The position numbers and the translations under genes are program-made. Shown piece after piece: positions 18,799-27,068 of a DNA stretch of 64,000 bases. Positions within the stretch are counted from its first letter, which is position 1. Each line of letters opens with the position of its first letter. The stretch comes from AG25 sp035517615. GTDB lineage: Bacteria; Gemmatimonadota; Gemmatimonadetes; Gemmatimonadales; GWC2-71-9. The stretch spans positions 56,808 through 120,807 of the forward strand of contig DATIYM010000018.1 of assembly GCA_035517615.1 (NCBI GenBank), in the 5' to 3' direction. The notes under the pieces were generated by a model, which had not been told where the DNA came from, made no database searches, and worked only from the letters and a program-made list of their open reading frames with translations.

Positions 18799-20747
18799 CG
18801 CGTGAACAACGTTACTGCCGATCCGATCTCGAGCATCTCGCCCGCCGCGGGCATGGTACGATCGGCGATCACTCCGGTCTGCCCCGGCTCGAGGGCGAGC
18901 GACCCCCGCAGGACCACGCGGAAGCCGCGCGCGTGAAGCACGCGCACGGCGGCGCGCAAATCGCGGCCGCGCACGTCGGGGACGCTCGCTCGCGAGCTGA
19001 GCGGCACCGTGTCGGGCCGATACGGCCAAGGGACGACGTAGGGGACCACACCGCGAGCGACCTCCTGCTCGGCGAGCGAGGCGTTCGGCAGTGTCGCGGC
19101 AGTCGAGAGGCGGGCGCGATCGAGCCCGACGTCGCGTGCGGCCAGCGCCTGCTCGAGCATGGAGCGCGTCACCGGCGCCGCCGTCTGCGCCGCGAAATAG
19201 CTCCCGTTGCGCGGATCGTCGAGCTTCACCACGAGGACCACCTGTGGATGGTCCGCGGGGAACACGGCGGCGAATGACGCGGTGTACTGCCCCGGCGCAT
19301 AGCGACCGCGCACCACGCGACGGGCGGTCCCAGTCTTGGCGGCGATCGTATAGTGGGCCAGCGCCGCTTCCGCTCCGGTGCCGTGCTCCACCACGGCGAC
19401 GAGCAGCTGTCGCAGCGCACTCGCGACCGCGGGCGTCACGACTCGGCGCACCGGCTCCGGCTGGTGGCGGTACATCACACGTCCGTCCGCTGCCCGGATC
19501 TCGCGAATCAGCGTTGGCGCGAGCAGGACCCCATCATTGGCCAGCGCGCCGTACGCGGCGGCGATCTGGATTGGCGTCACGGATACTTCGTAGCCCATCG
19601 CGAGACTCGCGGCACTGACCCCGGACCAGTTCGCGGGCGGCCGGAGCCGCCCCGCCGCCTCCGCCGGGAATTCGATGCCGGTGAGCGAGCCGAGGCCGAA
19701 GTTTCGCAACATAGTGTACTGCGCGTCGGGGGAGAGGCGGGCCGCGAACTTCACGATGCCGATGTTGCTCGATACCCGAATGGCGTCGGCCAGCGTGAGC
19801 GATGCGAGCGGCTCCTCGTCCGTAATCGTGCGCGCGCCCAGCCGGTAGCGGCCGGCTTCTCCGGAGACACGCTCCGACGGACTAACGAGCTGTTCCGAGA
19901 GGAGTGCGGCGGCGGCGAAGATCTTCGCAATCGAGCCCGGCTCGTAGGTCTCCGTGAATGCGCTCGGCCGGATAGCACGATCGCGCCGGCACGCGGCCAG
20001 CGCGAGCACCTCTCCCGATGCCGGGTCGAGCATCACCACATCGCCGCCGTCCGCCTGCGTGTGCAGGACGGCATCGTCGAGTGCGCGCTGCGCGATGTCC
20101 TGCAGCTCGGCATCGAGTGTGAGCACCACGTCCGCCCCGGCGAGCGGCTCGGCGATGATCCGGGCCGGCGATTCGAATTCATGCCCCGCCCGGTCCTTGA
20201 GCACCACCGCCGCGCCCGCGGTGCCCGCGAGCAAACTATCCAGCTCCAGCTCGAGCCCGGAGGCGCCGCGGCCATCGTCCCCCACGCGGCCGATGATGGG
20301 CCGCGCGAGCTCGGGCCGGGGATAGAAGCGGTTCATCAGCGGCACGAGGTGCACCCCGCGCGTGGCGCGCAGCGGCGCGATCTCGCTCGCGGTGAATGGG
20401 CCGGCGAAATAGGCGTAGCGCTTCCGGAGAGCTTCCTCGAGGTCGGAGGCGGAAAGGTGCAGCTCACGCGCGATCAGGGCCGCGTCGCGCGCGCGGTCCC
20501 TCAGCTCATTCGGCGCGATGCCGACATGGTAGGTCTCCTGGGTCCGCGCCAGCTCCGTGCCATGCCGGTCGAGCAACGCGCCGCGTCGGGCGCCGAGCGT
20601 GATGCGCTCGGTCCGCTGCACGCGCGCTTCATTCGACCAGCGCGCTCCCTGAATGAGCTGGACCTGCGCCGCCCGACCGATCAGCGCGACCAGCGCGAAG
20701 GCGACCGCGACCTCGATCGCCTGCACGCGTGTCGCGAACCGAGCCAT
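18795..20747 (-). CDS. ftsI: FtsI/PBP3-type septal transpeptidase with PASTA domain
   Basis: Class B penicillin-binding protein that cross-links septal peptidoglycan together with FtsW. The 650 residues comprise an N-terminal membrane anchor (about 8-24), a PBP dimerisation region (RRGALLDRHG near 50), the transpeptidase domain and a C-terminal PASTA-like repeat (SVPDVRGRDLRAAVRVL near 585). The catalytic motifs are YEPGSIAKIF (SxxK), SSNIGIVKF (SxN) and AAKTGTARR (KTG). SIAK replaces the more common ST(M/V)K, though Ser and Lys are kept. ATG 20747 (MARFATRV) lies four bases after ftsL; a longer start overlapping ftsL is rejected. Confidence 0.94.
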   Translation of the reverse strand: MARFATRVQAIEVAVAFALVALIGRAAQVQLIQGARWSNEARVQRTERITLGARRGALLDRHGTELARTQETYHVGIAPNELRDRARDAALIARELHLSASDLEEALRKRYAYFAGPFTASEIAPLRATRGVHLVPLMNRFYPRPELARPIIGRVGDDGRGASGLELELDSLLAGTAGAAVVLKDRAGHEFESPARIIAEPLAGADVVLTLDAELQDIAQRALDDAVLHTQADGGDVVMLDPASGEVLALAACRRDRAIRPSAFTETYEPGSIAKIFAAAALLSEQLVSPSERVSGEAGRYRLGARTITDEEPLASLTLADAIRVSSNIGIVKFAARLSPDAQYTMLRNFGLGSLTGIEFPAEAAGRLRPPANWSGVSAASLAMGYEVSVTPIQIAAAYGALANDGVLLAPTLIREIRAADGRVMYRHQPEPVRRVVTPAVASALRQLLVAVVEHGTGAEAALAHYTIAAKTGTARRVVRGRYAPGQYTASFAAVFPADHPQVVLVVKLDDPRNGSYFAAQTAAPVTRSMLEQALAARDVGLDRARLSTAATLPNASLAEQEVARGVVPYVVPWPYRPDTVPLSSRASVPDVRGRDLRAAVRVLHARGFRVVLRGSLALEPGQTGVIADRTMPAAGEMLEIGSAVTLFTR

Positions 20748-20751
20748 GGGA

Positions 20752-21036
20752 TTACCGGCCAGACGGGACGGAAAGCAGGATGATTTCGGTGTCCGCGGGA
20801 AGCCGCATGCCAAGCTGGTCGCGCGCGCGCCGTACGAGCACCGAGCGACTTTCGGCCACGCGGATGCGGTGCTCGAGATCGGCTCGGCGTCCCTCGAGCG
20901 CCGCGCGTTGCTCCCGCACCAGGGCGAGGGCGCGCGCCGTGCGGATCGCCCGCGTCTGGCGCGCAATGACGATCCAGGCGGCGCCGAGAAAGGCGAGCAG
21001 CCAGAGCGCCGCCCAGTGGCGGCCCTTAATCGTCAC
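20752..21036 (-). CDS. ftsL: FtsL-like cell division protein
   Basis: A 94-residue bitopic protein with one transmembrane helix (about residues 7-24) followed by a coiled-coil-like stretch rich in Arg, Ala, Glu and Leu up to about residue 72. That is the architecture of FtsL, which with FtsB and FtsQ regulates the FtsW-FtsI pair. GTG 21036 is chosen because it overlaps the rsmH stop by 11 bases; an ATG at 21090 would need a 65-base overlap. Sequence conservation in this family is weak, so the name depends mainly on its place between rsmH and ftsI. Confidence 0.82.
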   Translation of the reverse strand: MTIKGRHWAALWLLAFLGAAWIVIARQTRAIRTARALALVREQRAALEGRRADLEHRIRVAESRSVLVRRARDQLGMRLPADTEIILLSVPSGR

Positions 21037-21946
21037 CGAATACCTCGAATGCGCGAAAGCTGGCCGAGCGGGCGCGCGGATTTGCGGCAATCTCCGCGGG
21101 CGTTGGGCGCACGCCTTTCCGGGTCAGCACACGGCCCAGCGGCTGTCCCCGGCAGGTGCATACCGGTTGCCGCGGCGGGCAGACGCACGCGCGTGCCCAC
21201 TCCCGAAAATGGTTTTTCACGATTCGATCTTCGCCCGAGTGATAGCTGATCACGCCCATCCTGCCGCCGGAAACGAGCGCCGCGCGCAGCGCGGGCAGAC
21301 CCAGCTCGAGCTGATCGAGCTCCTGGTTGACGACGATGCGCACCGCCTGAAACAGCCGAGCAAAATCCGCGGGCCCCGACCGCGGGCCCAGCGTGCCGCG
21401 GATCGCGTTCACGAAATCGTCGCTGGTGGCAAACGGCCCGCGCAAGCGGCGGCGCACGATCGTGGCGGCGAGGCGATGCGCGCGAGCCGGCCGCTCATCC
21501 GCGAGCTCGCGAAAGCACTCCGCCAGCTGCTCCACGGTCCATGTGTTGAGCACGTCGGCCGCCGTCATTCCCCCCGGGCCCATGCGCATATCGAGCGGCG
21601 CGCCGGGACGGAAGGTGAACCCGCGATTCTGCGTATCGAGCTGATGCGAGGACACGCCCAGGTCGAGCAGAATCCGGTCGGGCTTGAAGGTCTGAATCGT
21701 GCCGAGCACCTTCCCCGAGGCGAACGGGCCGGTGGAGTAGCGGACCTCGGTCTCGCCCAGGAGCGCGCGCGCGGCGGCGATCGCGTCCGGGTCCCGGTCC
21801 ACCGCCAGCACCGTGGCTCCTGCCTCACGCAACAGGGCGGCGTGCCCTCCCCCGCCTACCGTCGCGTCCACGGCACGCCGTCCGCCGGCGGCCCAGGCGC
21901 GAACCGCTTCGGCCAGAACCGGAACGTGGTACGTGGTCGTGCCCAG
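21026..21946 (-). CDS. rsmH: 16S rRNA (cytosine-1402-N4)-methyltransferase RsmH
   Basis: RsmH (MraW) methylates N4 of C1402 in the 16S rRNA decoding centre using SAM. The SAM loop DATVGGGGHAALL lies near residue 27, followed by DLGVSSHQLD, GPLDMRM-like APLDMRMGP and SYHSGEDRIVKNHF. The conserved N-terminal motif YHVPVL, essential in the family, is encoded upstream of the first GTG (21871), and no ATG, GTG or TTG precedes it in frame back to the tRNA. The best start is CTG at 21946, four bases after the purine-rich GAGGAAGG, giving 306 residues. The gene is certain; the start is inference. Confidence 0.93.
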   Translation of the reverse strand: MGTTTYHVPVLAEAVRAWAAGGRRAVDATVGGGGHAALLREAGATVLAVDRDPDAIAAARALLGETEVRYSTGPFASGKVLGTIQTFKPDRILLDLGVSSHQLDTQNRGFTFRPGAPLDMRMGPGGMTAADVLNTWTVEQLAECFRELADERPARAHRLAATIVRRRLRGPFATSDDFVNAIRGTLGPRSGPADFARLFQAVRIVVNQELDQLELGLPALRAALVSGGRMGVISYHSGEDRIVKNHFREWARACVCPPRQPVCTCRGQPLGRVLTRKGVRPTPAEIAANPRARSASFRAFEVFGDD

Positions 21947-21966
21947 GTTCCTTCCTCTGTGGAGGT

Positions 21967-21997
21967 AAACGAAAACCCCGCCTGGTGACAGACGGGG
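21967..21997 (-). terminator. Intrinsic terminator between tRNA-Asp and rsmH
   Basis: On the minus strand CCCCGTCTG (from 21997) pairs with CAGGCGGGG through nine base pairs with one G-U, around the loop TCAC, and is followed by TTTTCGTTT. It lies 34 bases after the tRNA-Asp 3' end and about 20 bases before the likely rsmH start. It should end the tRNA transcript, or act as a read-through or attenuation point for the dcw operon. Confidence 0.8.
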
Positions 21998-22030
21998 CCA
22001 CAGCTGCTCGTCCCGCGGCGCGGGTTCAGG

Positions 22031-22104
22031 CGGGGCTGACGGGGCTCGAACCCGCGACCTCCGGTGTGACAGACCGGCGCTCTAACCAGCTGAGCTACAA
22101 CCCC
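22031..22104 (-). tRNA. tRNA-Asp (GTC)
   Basis: A 74-base cloverleaf on the minus strand: acceptor GGGGTTG with CAGCCCC (one G-U pair at the third... second-last positions), D-arm GCTCAGCTGGTTAGAGC, anticodon stem CCGGT/ACCGG with loop CTGTCAC (anticodon GTC), T-arm with TTCGAGC and discriminator G as usual for Asp. CCA is not encoded. The dcw cluster begins just downstream. Confidence 0.97.
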
Positions 22105-22206
22105 GGATACAGATAAGCACATACGCGAGGAAGGCGTCGTAGAGGTGACCTCGCACCATGGTGACCCGGTGTCCTAAACTAGCGACACAGACCCGCTCGC
22201 GGTATC

Positions 22207-24003
22207 TCAGAAGTTCTTGCACTTGAATTGCTTCTTCACCTGCGGCATCACCTGCTCGAATTTCGCCAGGTTCTGCATCATCGTGTTCGTGAATGTGGGC
22301 TGGATGCGTGCTCCCGCGATCAGCGCGTCCTTGGTCCGGTCGATGCGATCCTGGATGGCCTTCGCTTGCTTGCAGTCCTTCGATTTCACCATTTGGGCGT
22401 AGGGCCCCGGCAGCGACGCCACGGACGCGATGCCGAACCAGAAGCTGGCCTGCAGGCGCACTTGTGCGCGCGGTCCCAGGGTATCCGCCGCCGAGTGCGG
22501 GGGACCGACGGTTGTAAGCGTCTGATCGAGCCAATCGTACGAAGCATCGAACGCCTGCGCCTGCGCGAGCTTCGAGCCGCCGGTGAGCAGGATAACCGCG
22601 GCCGACAGCCGCTGGGTCGAATCCGTCGAGGCCATGGCCTTCGCCAGATACGGACGGGCGCTGTCGAGCTGCGCGGCAAACTCCGCGCGCAGGCGATTCA
22701 GCTCGGAGGAATCGTTCTTCGCCCGCTTCGCGGCCACGGTGTCGTACGTGGCCCCGTCGACGATCGCTTTCGCGACCAGCAGACTCGCGTTCACGTCGTT
22801 GGGGTTCGCGGACAACGCCTGCTTTTGCGCCCACAGCGCGGAGTCGGTGAGCCCGCGCATCGCGTAGGCCGAGCCCAGCACTTTCCAAAAATCAGGCGAA
22901 TGGGGGAACTTGTGCACGGCGATGCGTGAGAACCGCAACAGTTGCTGGGTGTCCGGCACCTGTTGCGCCGCGCCGATCGCCGCCTTGAGGAAGCTCGTGT
23001 CGGCAAGTCTTGTGGTGTCGGCGGTCGCCTGTGCCACGAAGCCGTCCAAGGTGCAGCGCCACATCTGACCCTCGACGCAGATCTGGGCCTTGAGGTCGAG
23101 CAGCTTCGCGTCATCCTGGTTGCGTGTCAAACCCTGATCGATCAGCGCGACGGCCCTTTGATACTGCTTCTCCTGGCGCAGGATTTCCGCCACCGCGGCG
23201 CGGAGCTGCGTGTTCCCCGGTTCACCCGCCAGCTCCTTCGTGAAGGCATCGACGGCGCGGGCCGTGTCGCCCTTGGCGAGATAGGCCCGCGCGATCGTCT
23301 CCCACGCGGTCGCGTTGAGCGAATCCCCGCGCACCGCGCGCGACGCGGCCGCGATCAGGCTGTCCTGCGGCATGTGCTGCATTTCATAGATGAGGGCGAC
23401 GCACATGTGCGCGCCCGTCAGATCCGGCTCGATGGCGAACGCCTTCTTCGCCGACTCCAGGGCCGCAGCCGCCTGCCCCTTCTGCCGCTTGTCCTCGCAC
23501 TCGCGCGCGTATTCGCCGGCGCGCACCACCGTGTTCAGGCGAGTGGCGATCGCCTCGGAGAGCGCCGCCGGCGTTCCGGGCGGCGGCGCCGTTGCCACGA
23601 ACGTGAAGGCGAATCCGGACGACCCGATGTCCACGATCCGCACCCGCGCGCCCAGCGTCGCGCTCGGGCGGGCGAGCAGCCCCGTCGTATAGGCGTTGAC
23701 GTTCAGCAGGCGCGCTAGGAGCTTCGCCTGCGCATCGTCGAGTAGCACGTCGCACGGAAATCCGGAGGCCTTGAGCGCGTCACACAGCTTGGCCTTGGGG
23801 ACGACGATCACCTTGTAGCGCGCCAGGGCGGTCAGGCGATCCCGCGCGCCATCCATCACGGCTACGCTCGTGGCCGAATCGCCGGCGGTGGACACGCTCA
23901 GCGGGAGAACCAGCAGTTTCGTCGTGGGTTGTTGAATGGCGAGCTGAGCGTGCGCGGGAGCAGCGACCATCAAGGTGAGTCCGACGAATCGGAGTAGTCT
24001 CAC
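22207..24003 (-). CDS. Secreted TPR-repeat protein of unknown function
   Basis: A 598-residue protein with an N-terminal signal peptide (VRLLRFVGLTLMVAAPAHA, cleavage likely after AHA before Q). A region of about 150 residues with an alpha/beta look, resembling proteins that handle periplasmic or outer-membrane factors, is followed by several TPR-like units (for example AIARAYLAKGDTARAVDAF near residue 230 and AEILRQEKQYQRAVALID near 265). It ends with a Lys-rich tail (KKQFKCKNF). GTG 24003 was chosen because it gives a clean signal peptide and GGAGG lies ten bases upstream. It starts 40 bases after tRNA-Val on the same strand. No specific function is recognised. Confidence 0.75.
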   Translation of the reverse strand: MRLLRFVGLTLMVAAPAHAQLAIQQPTTKLLVLPLSVSTAGDSATSVAVMDGARDRLTALARYKVIVVPKAKLCDALKASGFPCDVLLDDAQAKLLARLLNVNAYTTGLLARPSATLGARVRIVDIGSSGFAFTFVATAPPPGTPAALSEAIATRLNTVVRAGEYARECEDKRQKGQAAAALESAKKAFAIEPDLTGAHMCVALIYEMQHMPQDSLIAAASRAVRGDSLNATAWETIARAYLAKGDTARAVDAFTKELAGEPGNTQLRAAVAEILRQEKQYQRAVALIDQGLTRNQDDAKLLDLKAQICVEGQMWRCTLDGFVAQATADTTRLADTSFLKAAIGAAQQVPDTQQLLRFSRIAVHKFPHSPDFWKVLGSAYAMRGLTDSALWAQKQALSANPNDVNASLLVAKAIVDGATYDTVAAKRAKNDSSELNRLRAEFAAQLDSARPYLAKAMASTDSTQRLSAAVILLTGGSKLAQAQAFDASYDWLDQTLTTVGPPHSAADTLGPRAQVRLQASFWFGIASVASLPGPYAQMVKSKDCKQAKAIQDRIDRTKDALIAGARIQPTFTNTMMQNLAKFEQVMPQVKKQFKCKNF

Positions 24004-24042
24004 GGCGAGTACGCCTCCACGGTGGTGGTCTGACGACCTCAA

Positions 24043-24117
24043 TGGGCGAAGAGGGATTCGAACCCCCGACTTCCTGCGTGTAAGGCAGGCGCTCTGGACC
24101 AGCTGAGCTATTCGCCC
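24043..24117 (-). tRNA. tRNA-Val (TAC)
   Basis: A 75-base cloverleaf on the minus strand: acceptor GGGCGAA with TTCGCCC, D-arm GCTCAGCTGGTCCAGAGC, anticodon stem CCTGC/GCAGG with loop CTTACAC (anticodon TAC), T-arm GGGGG TTCGAAT CCCTC and discriminator A. CCA is not encoded. It sits between a 63-residue membrane protein and the secreted TPR gene, all on the same strand. Confidence 0.97.
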
Positions 24118-24149
24118 GTGCATGCGCGCCGGCGCCGGTGCGATTGGGA

Positions 24150-24341
24150 CTAGAGAGCGAGTCCGAAGGGAATGAAGACGCAGTATCCCAACGCCAGCAA
24201 GATGGGCGCGGCGGTCGTGGAGCCGCGAGACAAGAGCCAGTAGCCGGCCGCGAGCGAAACGGCCGCGGCCCCGAGCACTACCGAGTTCCGCTTCCCGATT
24301 TGTAGCCTCGAGCCCGAGCCGCCCCGACCAGGTTCCGACAC
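24150..24341 (-). CDS. Small two-helix membrane protein
   Basis: A 63-residue product with a short Gly/Arg-rich cytoplasmic-type head and two hydrophobic helices (about 20-36 and 44-60; GYWLLSRG between them). The pattern is like the DUF3098 family of small membrane proteins (GYWLLS, then a Pro-initiated second helix, APILLALGYCVFIPFGLAL), but that match is by eye only. The start is GTG 24341, 33 bases after the peptidase-like gene. The role is unknown. Confidence 0.6.
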   Translation of the reverse strand: MSEPGRGGSGSRLQIGKRNSVVLGAAAVSLAAGYWLLSRGSTTAAPILLALGYCVFIPFGLAL

Positions 24342-24374
24342 AGGCGCGGAGTCTACCCGCCATCCGCAGTGCCG

Positions 24375-25268
24375 TCAAGAACTTGGCCAATCCTCGGGGA
24401 TCACCCACCCTTCGTCGAGCGACGCGCGCCGCGCCCGGTCGCGCCGGCGCCGCACGAACACGAGCCAGACAAGCACGATCGCCAGCACGGTCCAAAACAG
24501 CCCTACGGCCGCCATCCACGAGAGATATCCGTAGCCCGACGCGACGTCACCTTGCCACCGCGTTTCGAACTCGCTCTCGGTGATGTGGTACGTGCTGCGG
24601 AGGGCCGCGTCAAAATCCCGCTTGCTGGCCAGGGCATCGATGAGCGGGCGCAAGCCGTCGCGCCCCCCACCCCCCCAGCGGTTCAGCAACGCCACCGCGG
24701 TCGTCGCGAGCGCGTAGGCGGTCTGGGCATCGGGCTCGTCCGACCGGAGCGCGAGGTCGATCTGATCGAGATTCATTTGGACGCCGCGCGCGATCTGCCA
24801 GTTCAAGCGCAGCACCTCGAGCCGGTCCCATTCACCCGCGGCGAACGCCGCGTACCCCTCGTCGAACCAGAGCGGCGGCGGATACGTGAGCCGCGAATGC
24901 AGCGCCAGATGCGCCAGCTCATGGCGCAGCGCGGCGAAGACGCGATCGGCGGAGCGGGACGAAAGCAGCACGATGCTTCGTTCTTCGGGAAACGCCGCGC
25001 CCTCGCTCCACTCGGGCAGCCGGCCGTGCGTGAGCGAGTCAAACAGCGCGCGATTGGGCGCGAGGAACAGCCGGATCGGCCGGTCTGGAACGGGTCCGAG
25101 CCCCGCGAACCACGTCGTCCGGTCTGCGGTCTCGGCGAGCAGCGTGGCGAGTCGTTCGCCGCCGGGCCAGGAGACCGCGGTCACGCGCCCGATCGTGACG
25201 GCTTGCGGGGAGGGTGAACGGCCAACCTGCAGGGGCATCGCGAGCGCGAGCCATACTGCGAACGGCAT
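24375..25268 (-). CDS. Peptidase MA-like membrane protein
   Basis: A 297-residue protein with an N-terminal signal or anchor segment, an exported domain with the gluzincin pattern RHELAHLAL (HExxH, near residue 115) and WFDEGYAAFAAGEW about 20 residues later (the third zinc ligand Glu), and a C-terminal transmembrane helix (about 247-267) followed by a basic tail (RRRRDRARR). This matches the peptidase MA family of zinc proteases. The substrate is unknown. The ATG overlaps the upstream TPR stop by one base, so it is the last or second-last member of the chemosensory run. Confidence 0.82.
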   Translation of the reverse strand: MPFAVWLALAMPLQVGRSPSPQAVTIGRVTAVSWPGGERLATLLAETADRTTWFAGLGPVPDRPIRLFLAPNRALFDSLTHGRLPEWSEGAAFPEERSIVLLSSRSADRVFAALRHELAHLALHSRLTYPPPLWFDEGYAAFAAGEWDRLEVLRLNWQIARGVQMNLDQIDLALRSDEPDAQTAYALATTAVALLNRWGGGGRDGLRPLIDALASKRDFDAALRSTYHITESEFETRWQGDVASGYGYLSWMAAVGLFWTVLAIVLVWLVFVRRRRDRARRASLDEGWVIPEDWPSS

Positions 25269-26128
25269 CAGGGGCGCGGCAGGTCCTGCCCCTTGGCGAT
25301 CAGCTCGAGCATCTCCTGACATTTCTTCGCCCATGTGTTGAACTTGTTCGCCTTGAAGCCCTCTTCCCAGGTCCGGCGCGCCGTGTCCTGATTGCCGGCG
25401 AACCAGTACGAGCGGCCCAGCTCGTAATACGCTTCGATCAGGTTCGGTCCGAGCTTCAACGTCTTCTCGAAGAACGTCTGCGCGTCTTCGTACATCTGCC
25501 GCTGCAGGTACACGAGCCCGAGATAGAAATGCGCGTACAGCGTGGCCTTCTTGTCGTTGTCGAGCCGGATCGCCTTCGAGAGATGCTCGATCGCTTCGCC
25601 GAAGATCCGCTTCTTGAGACAGATGTACCCCACATTGATCCGGGCGAGCGAGTTGGCCGGCTCCTTCATCAGCACTTTCTGGAACGTCTGCAGCGCGTCG
25701 TCGTATTCCTCGTGCAGCATCTGCGCCCATCCGAGCAGCGATTCGGCCTGCGTCTCCCCGGGCGACAGCTGCAGCGCGCGCTGGAGCGCCTGGATCGCCC
25801 CGGCATGGTCGCCGAGCGAAATTAGACTCCAGCCTTTTTCGATGAATGTGGAGGCTCCGATGTGATCGGCGTGCACGGCCGGACGCGCGCCGGTGAACTC
25901 GGGAGCCGACGCCTCGGTCGCCGCGGGCGTGAGCTGCTTGTACCGGTCGACCAGCGAGCGCACCGATTCCTTCAACTCCGAGAGCTCCGCGATCATTCCA
26001 TCGACCTGCTTGAAATAGCCGATAATCTCGCGCTTCACCGCTTCGCGCTCGGCGGTGCCGTTGGCGCTGTTGAGCCGCCGCGCGATGGCCTCGTACTCGG
26101 CGCGGAGCGCGGGGAGAGTCGAGTCCAT
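25268..26128 (-). CDS. TPR-repeat protein in the chemosensory operon
   Basis: A 286-residue soluble protein. The N-terminal 65 residues look coiled-coil (LPALRAEYEAIARRLN, then ELSELKESVRSLVDRYKQ); after a linker, five to six TPR units run from about residue 92 to the end (for example SLISLGDHAGAIQALQRAL and LGLVYLQRQMYEDAQTFF). Such proteins act as adaptors in multiprotein complexes. It starts on the stop of a cheW and its own stop overlaps the peptidase gene, so the two products may work together. The partner is unknown. Confidence 0.8.
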   Translation of the reverse strand: MDSTLPALRAEYEAIARRLNSANGTAEREAVKREIIGYFKQVDGMIAELSELKESVRSLVDRYKQLTPAATEASAPEFTGARPAVHADHIGASTFIEKGWSLISLGDHAGAIQALQRALQLSPGETQAESLLGWAQMLHEEYDDALQTFQKVLMKEPANSLARINVGYICLKKRIFGEAIEHLSKAIRLDNDKKATLYAHFYLGLVYLQRQMYEDAQTFFEKTLKLGPNLIEAYYELGRSYWFAGNQDTARRTWEEGFKANKFNTWAKKCQEMLELIAKGQDLPRP

Positions 26129-26646
26129 CAGGACGCCTCCGCGAGCGGACCTGCCGCCGCGAGCACGAGCTGCTCCTGTGAGCTCAACAGCTGTGCCGTG
26201 TTGAGCACGATAATCGTGCGTCCCTCGCGCGCGATGAGCCCGCCGATGTATTCGGCGGCGAGCCCGCGGACGATCTTCGGCGGCGGCGTGATTTCGTTTG
26301 CGCCCAGCTCCAGCACTTCCGTGACCGCGTCCACGATCACCCCGATCCGGCCGCCACCCGCCACCGACTCGCCATCGTTGCCGCGGCTCGCGCCCAACTC
26401 CCAGTCGAGAATCACGGTCCGCGTTTCGTTCTTGACCGGCGCCGGCACTCCGAGCCGCTTCCGGAGATCGATGACCGGCACCACGGTCCCTTGATAGCGG
26501 AGCACGCCCTCGAGAAAGGCAGGCGCCTTGGGCAGCGGCACCGGAGGTTCGTAGCGGAGGATCCGCTCAACGTGAAAGATGTTGAACGCGAAGTCCTGCC
26601 CCGCAACCTTGAACGAGACGAGCTGGACTTCATCGCCTGTGTTCAT
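26128..26646 (-). CDS. CheW-like coupling protein
   Basis: CheW proteins dock the CheA kinase to chemoreceptor arrays. The 172-residue product carries the CheW fold: VQLVSFKVAGQDFAFNIFHVERIL at the start, FLEGVLRYQGTVVPVIDLRKRLG near residue 45 and IGVIVDAVTEVLEL near 100. An acidic Gly-rich insertion (near 85-95) interrupts the middle. It overlaps the next cheW upstream by four bases. It is one of three CheW-type genes in this cluster. Confidence 0.93.
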   Translation of the reverse strand: MNTGDEVQLVSFKVAGQDFAFNIFHVERILRYEPPVPLPKAPAFLEGVLRYQGTVVPVIDLRKRLGVPAPVKNETRTVILDWELGASRGNDGESVAGGGRIGVIVDAVTEVLELGANEITPPPKIVRGLAAEYIGGLIAREGRTIIVLNTAQLLSSQEQLVLAAAGPLAEAS

Positions 26647-27068
26647 GCGAACCGCTCCTCCAAAGCCGCGAAATCGAGAATCGGTACGAGTCCCGTCCCC
26701 TCCGCGCGATGCGCCACGCCGCTGGCCCAGGGAAGCGACTCTCCCGGCGGCACCGGGATGGCCCGTACGCGCACCACTTCCTCGGCATCGTCCACTTCGA
26801 AAGCGACGTAGCGCTCCCCCTCACCGATCTGCACCACGACTGTCGTCTGCCCCTGCGCTGCCGGGGGCGTCCGTCCGGCGCCGCCGAGCAGCGCGCCCAG
26901 GTGCACGAGCGGCACGAGCCGACCGCGCCACGGGGTGAGACCGCGCATCGCATCGAGCGCCCGGGGCACGGACAGCACTTCCGCCCCGTCGTTGACCTCG
27001 AGCACCCGCACGAGCGGCAGGCCATACGGACGGCCTTCCGATCGCACCAGGAGATAGCCCTCGCTCAT
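26643..27068 (-). CDS. Second, divergent CheW-like protein
   Basis: A 141-residue CheW-domain protein: GYLLVRSEGRPYGLPLVRVLEV at the N-terminus, RGLTPWRGRLVPLVHLGALLGG near residue 42 and YVAFEVDDAEEVVRV near 87. It is shorter and less typical than its neighbour, so it may have a special partner in the array. It overlaps cheB and the downstream cheW by four bases each. Confidence 0.88.
   Translation of the reverse strand: MSEGYLLVRSEGRPYGLPLVRVLEVNDGAEVLSVPRALDAMRGLTPWRGRLVPLVHLGALLGGAGRTPPAAQGQTTVVVQIGEGERYVAFEVDDAEEVVRVRAIPVPPGESLPWASGVAHRAEGTGLVPILDFAALEERFA

Noticed and set aside
22154..22163. Palindrome CACCATGGTG between tRNA-Asp and the secreted TPR gene
   Set aside because: A single 10-base palindrome in 100 bases of spacer, without a second copy or a promoter nearby, is not enough to call an operator.
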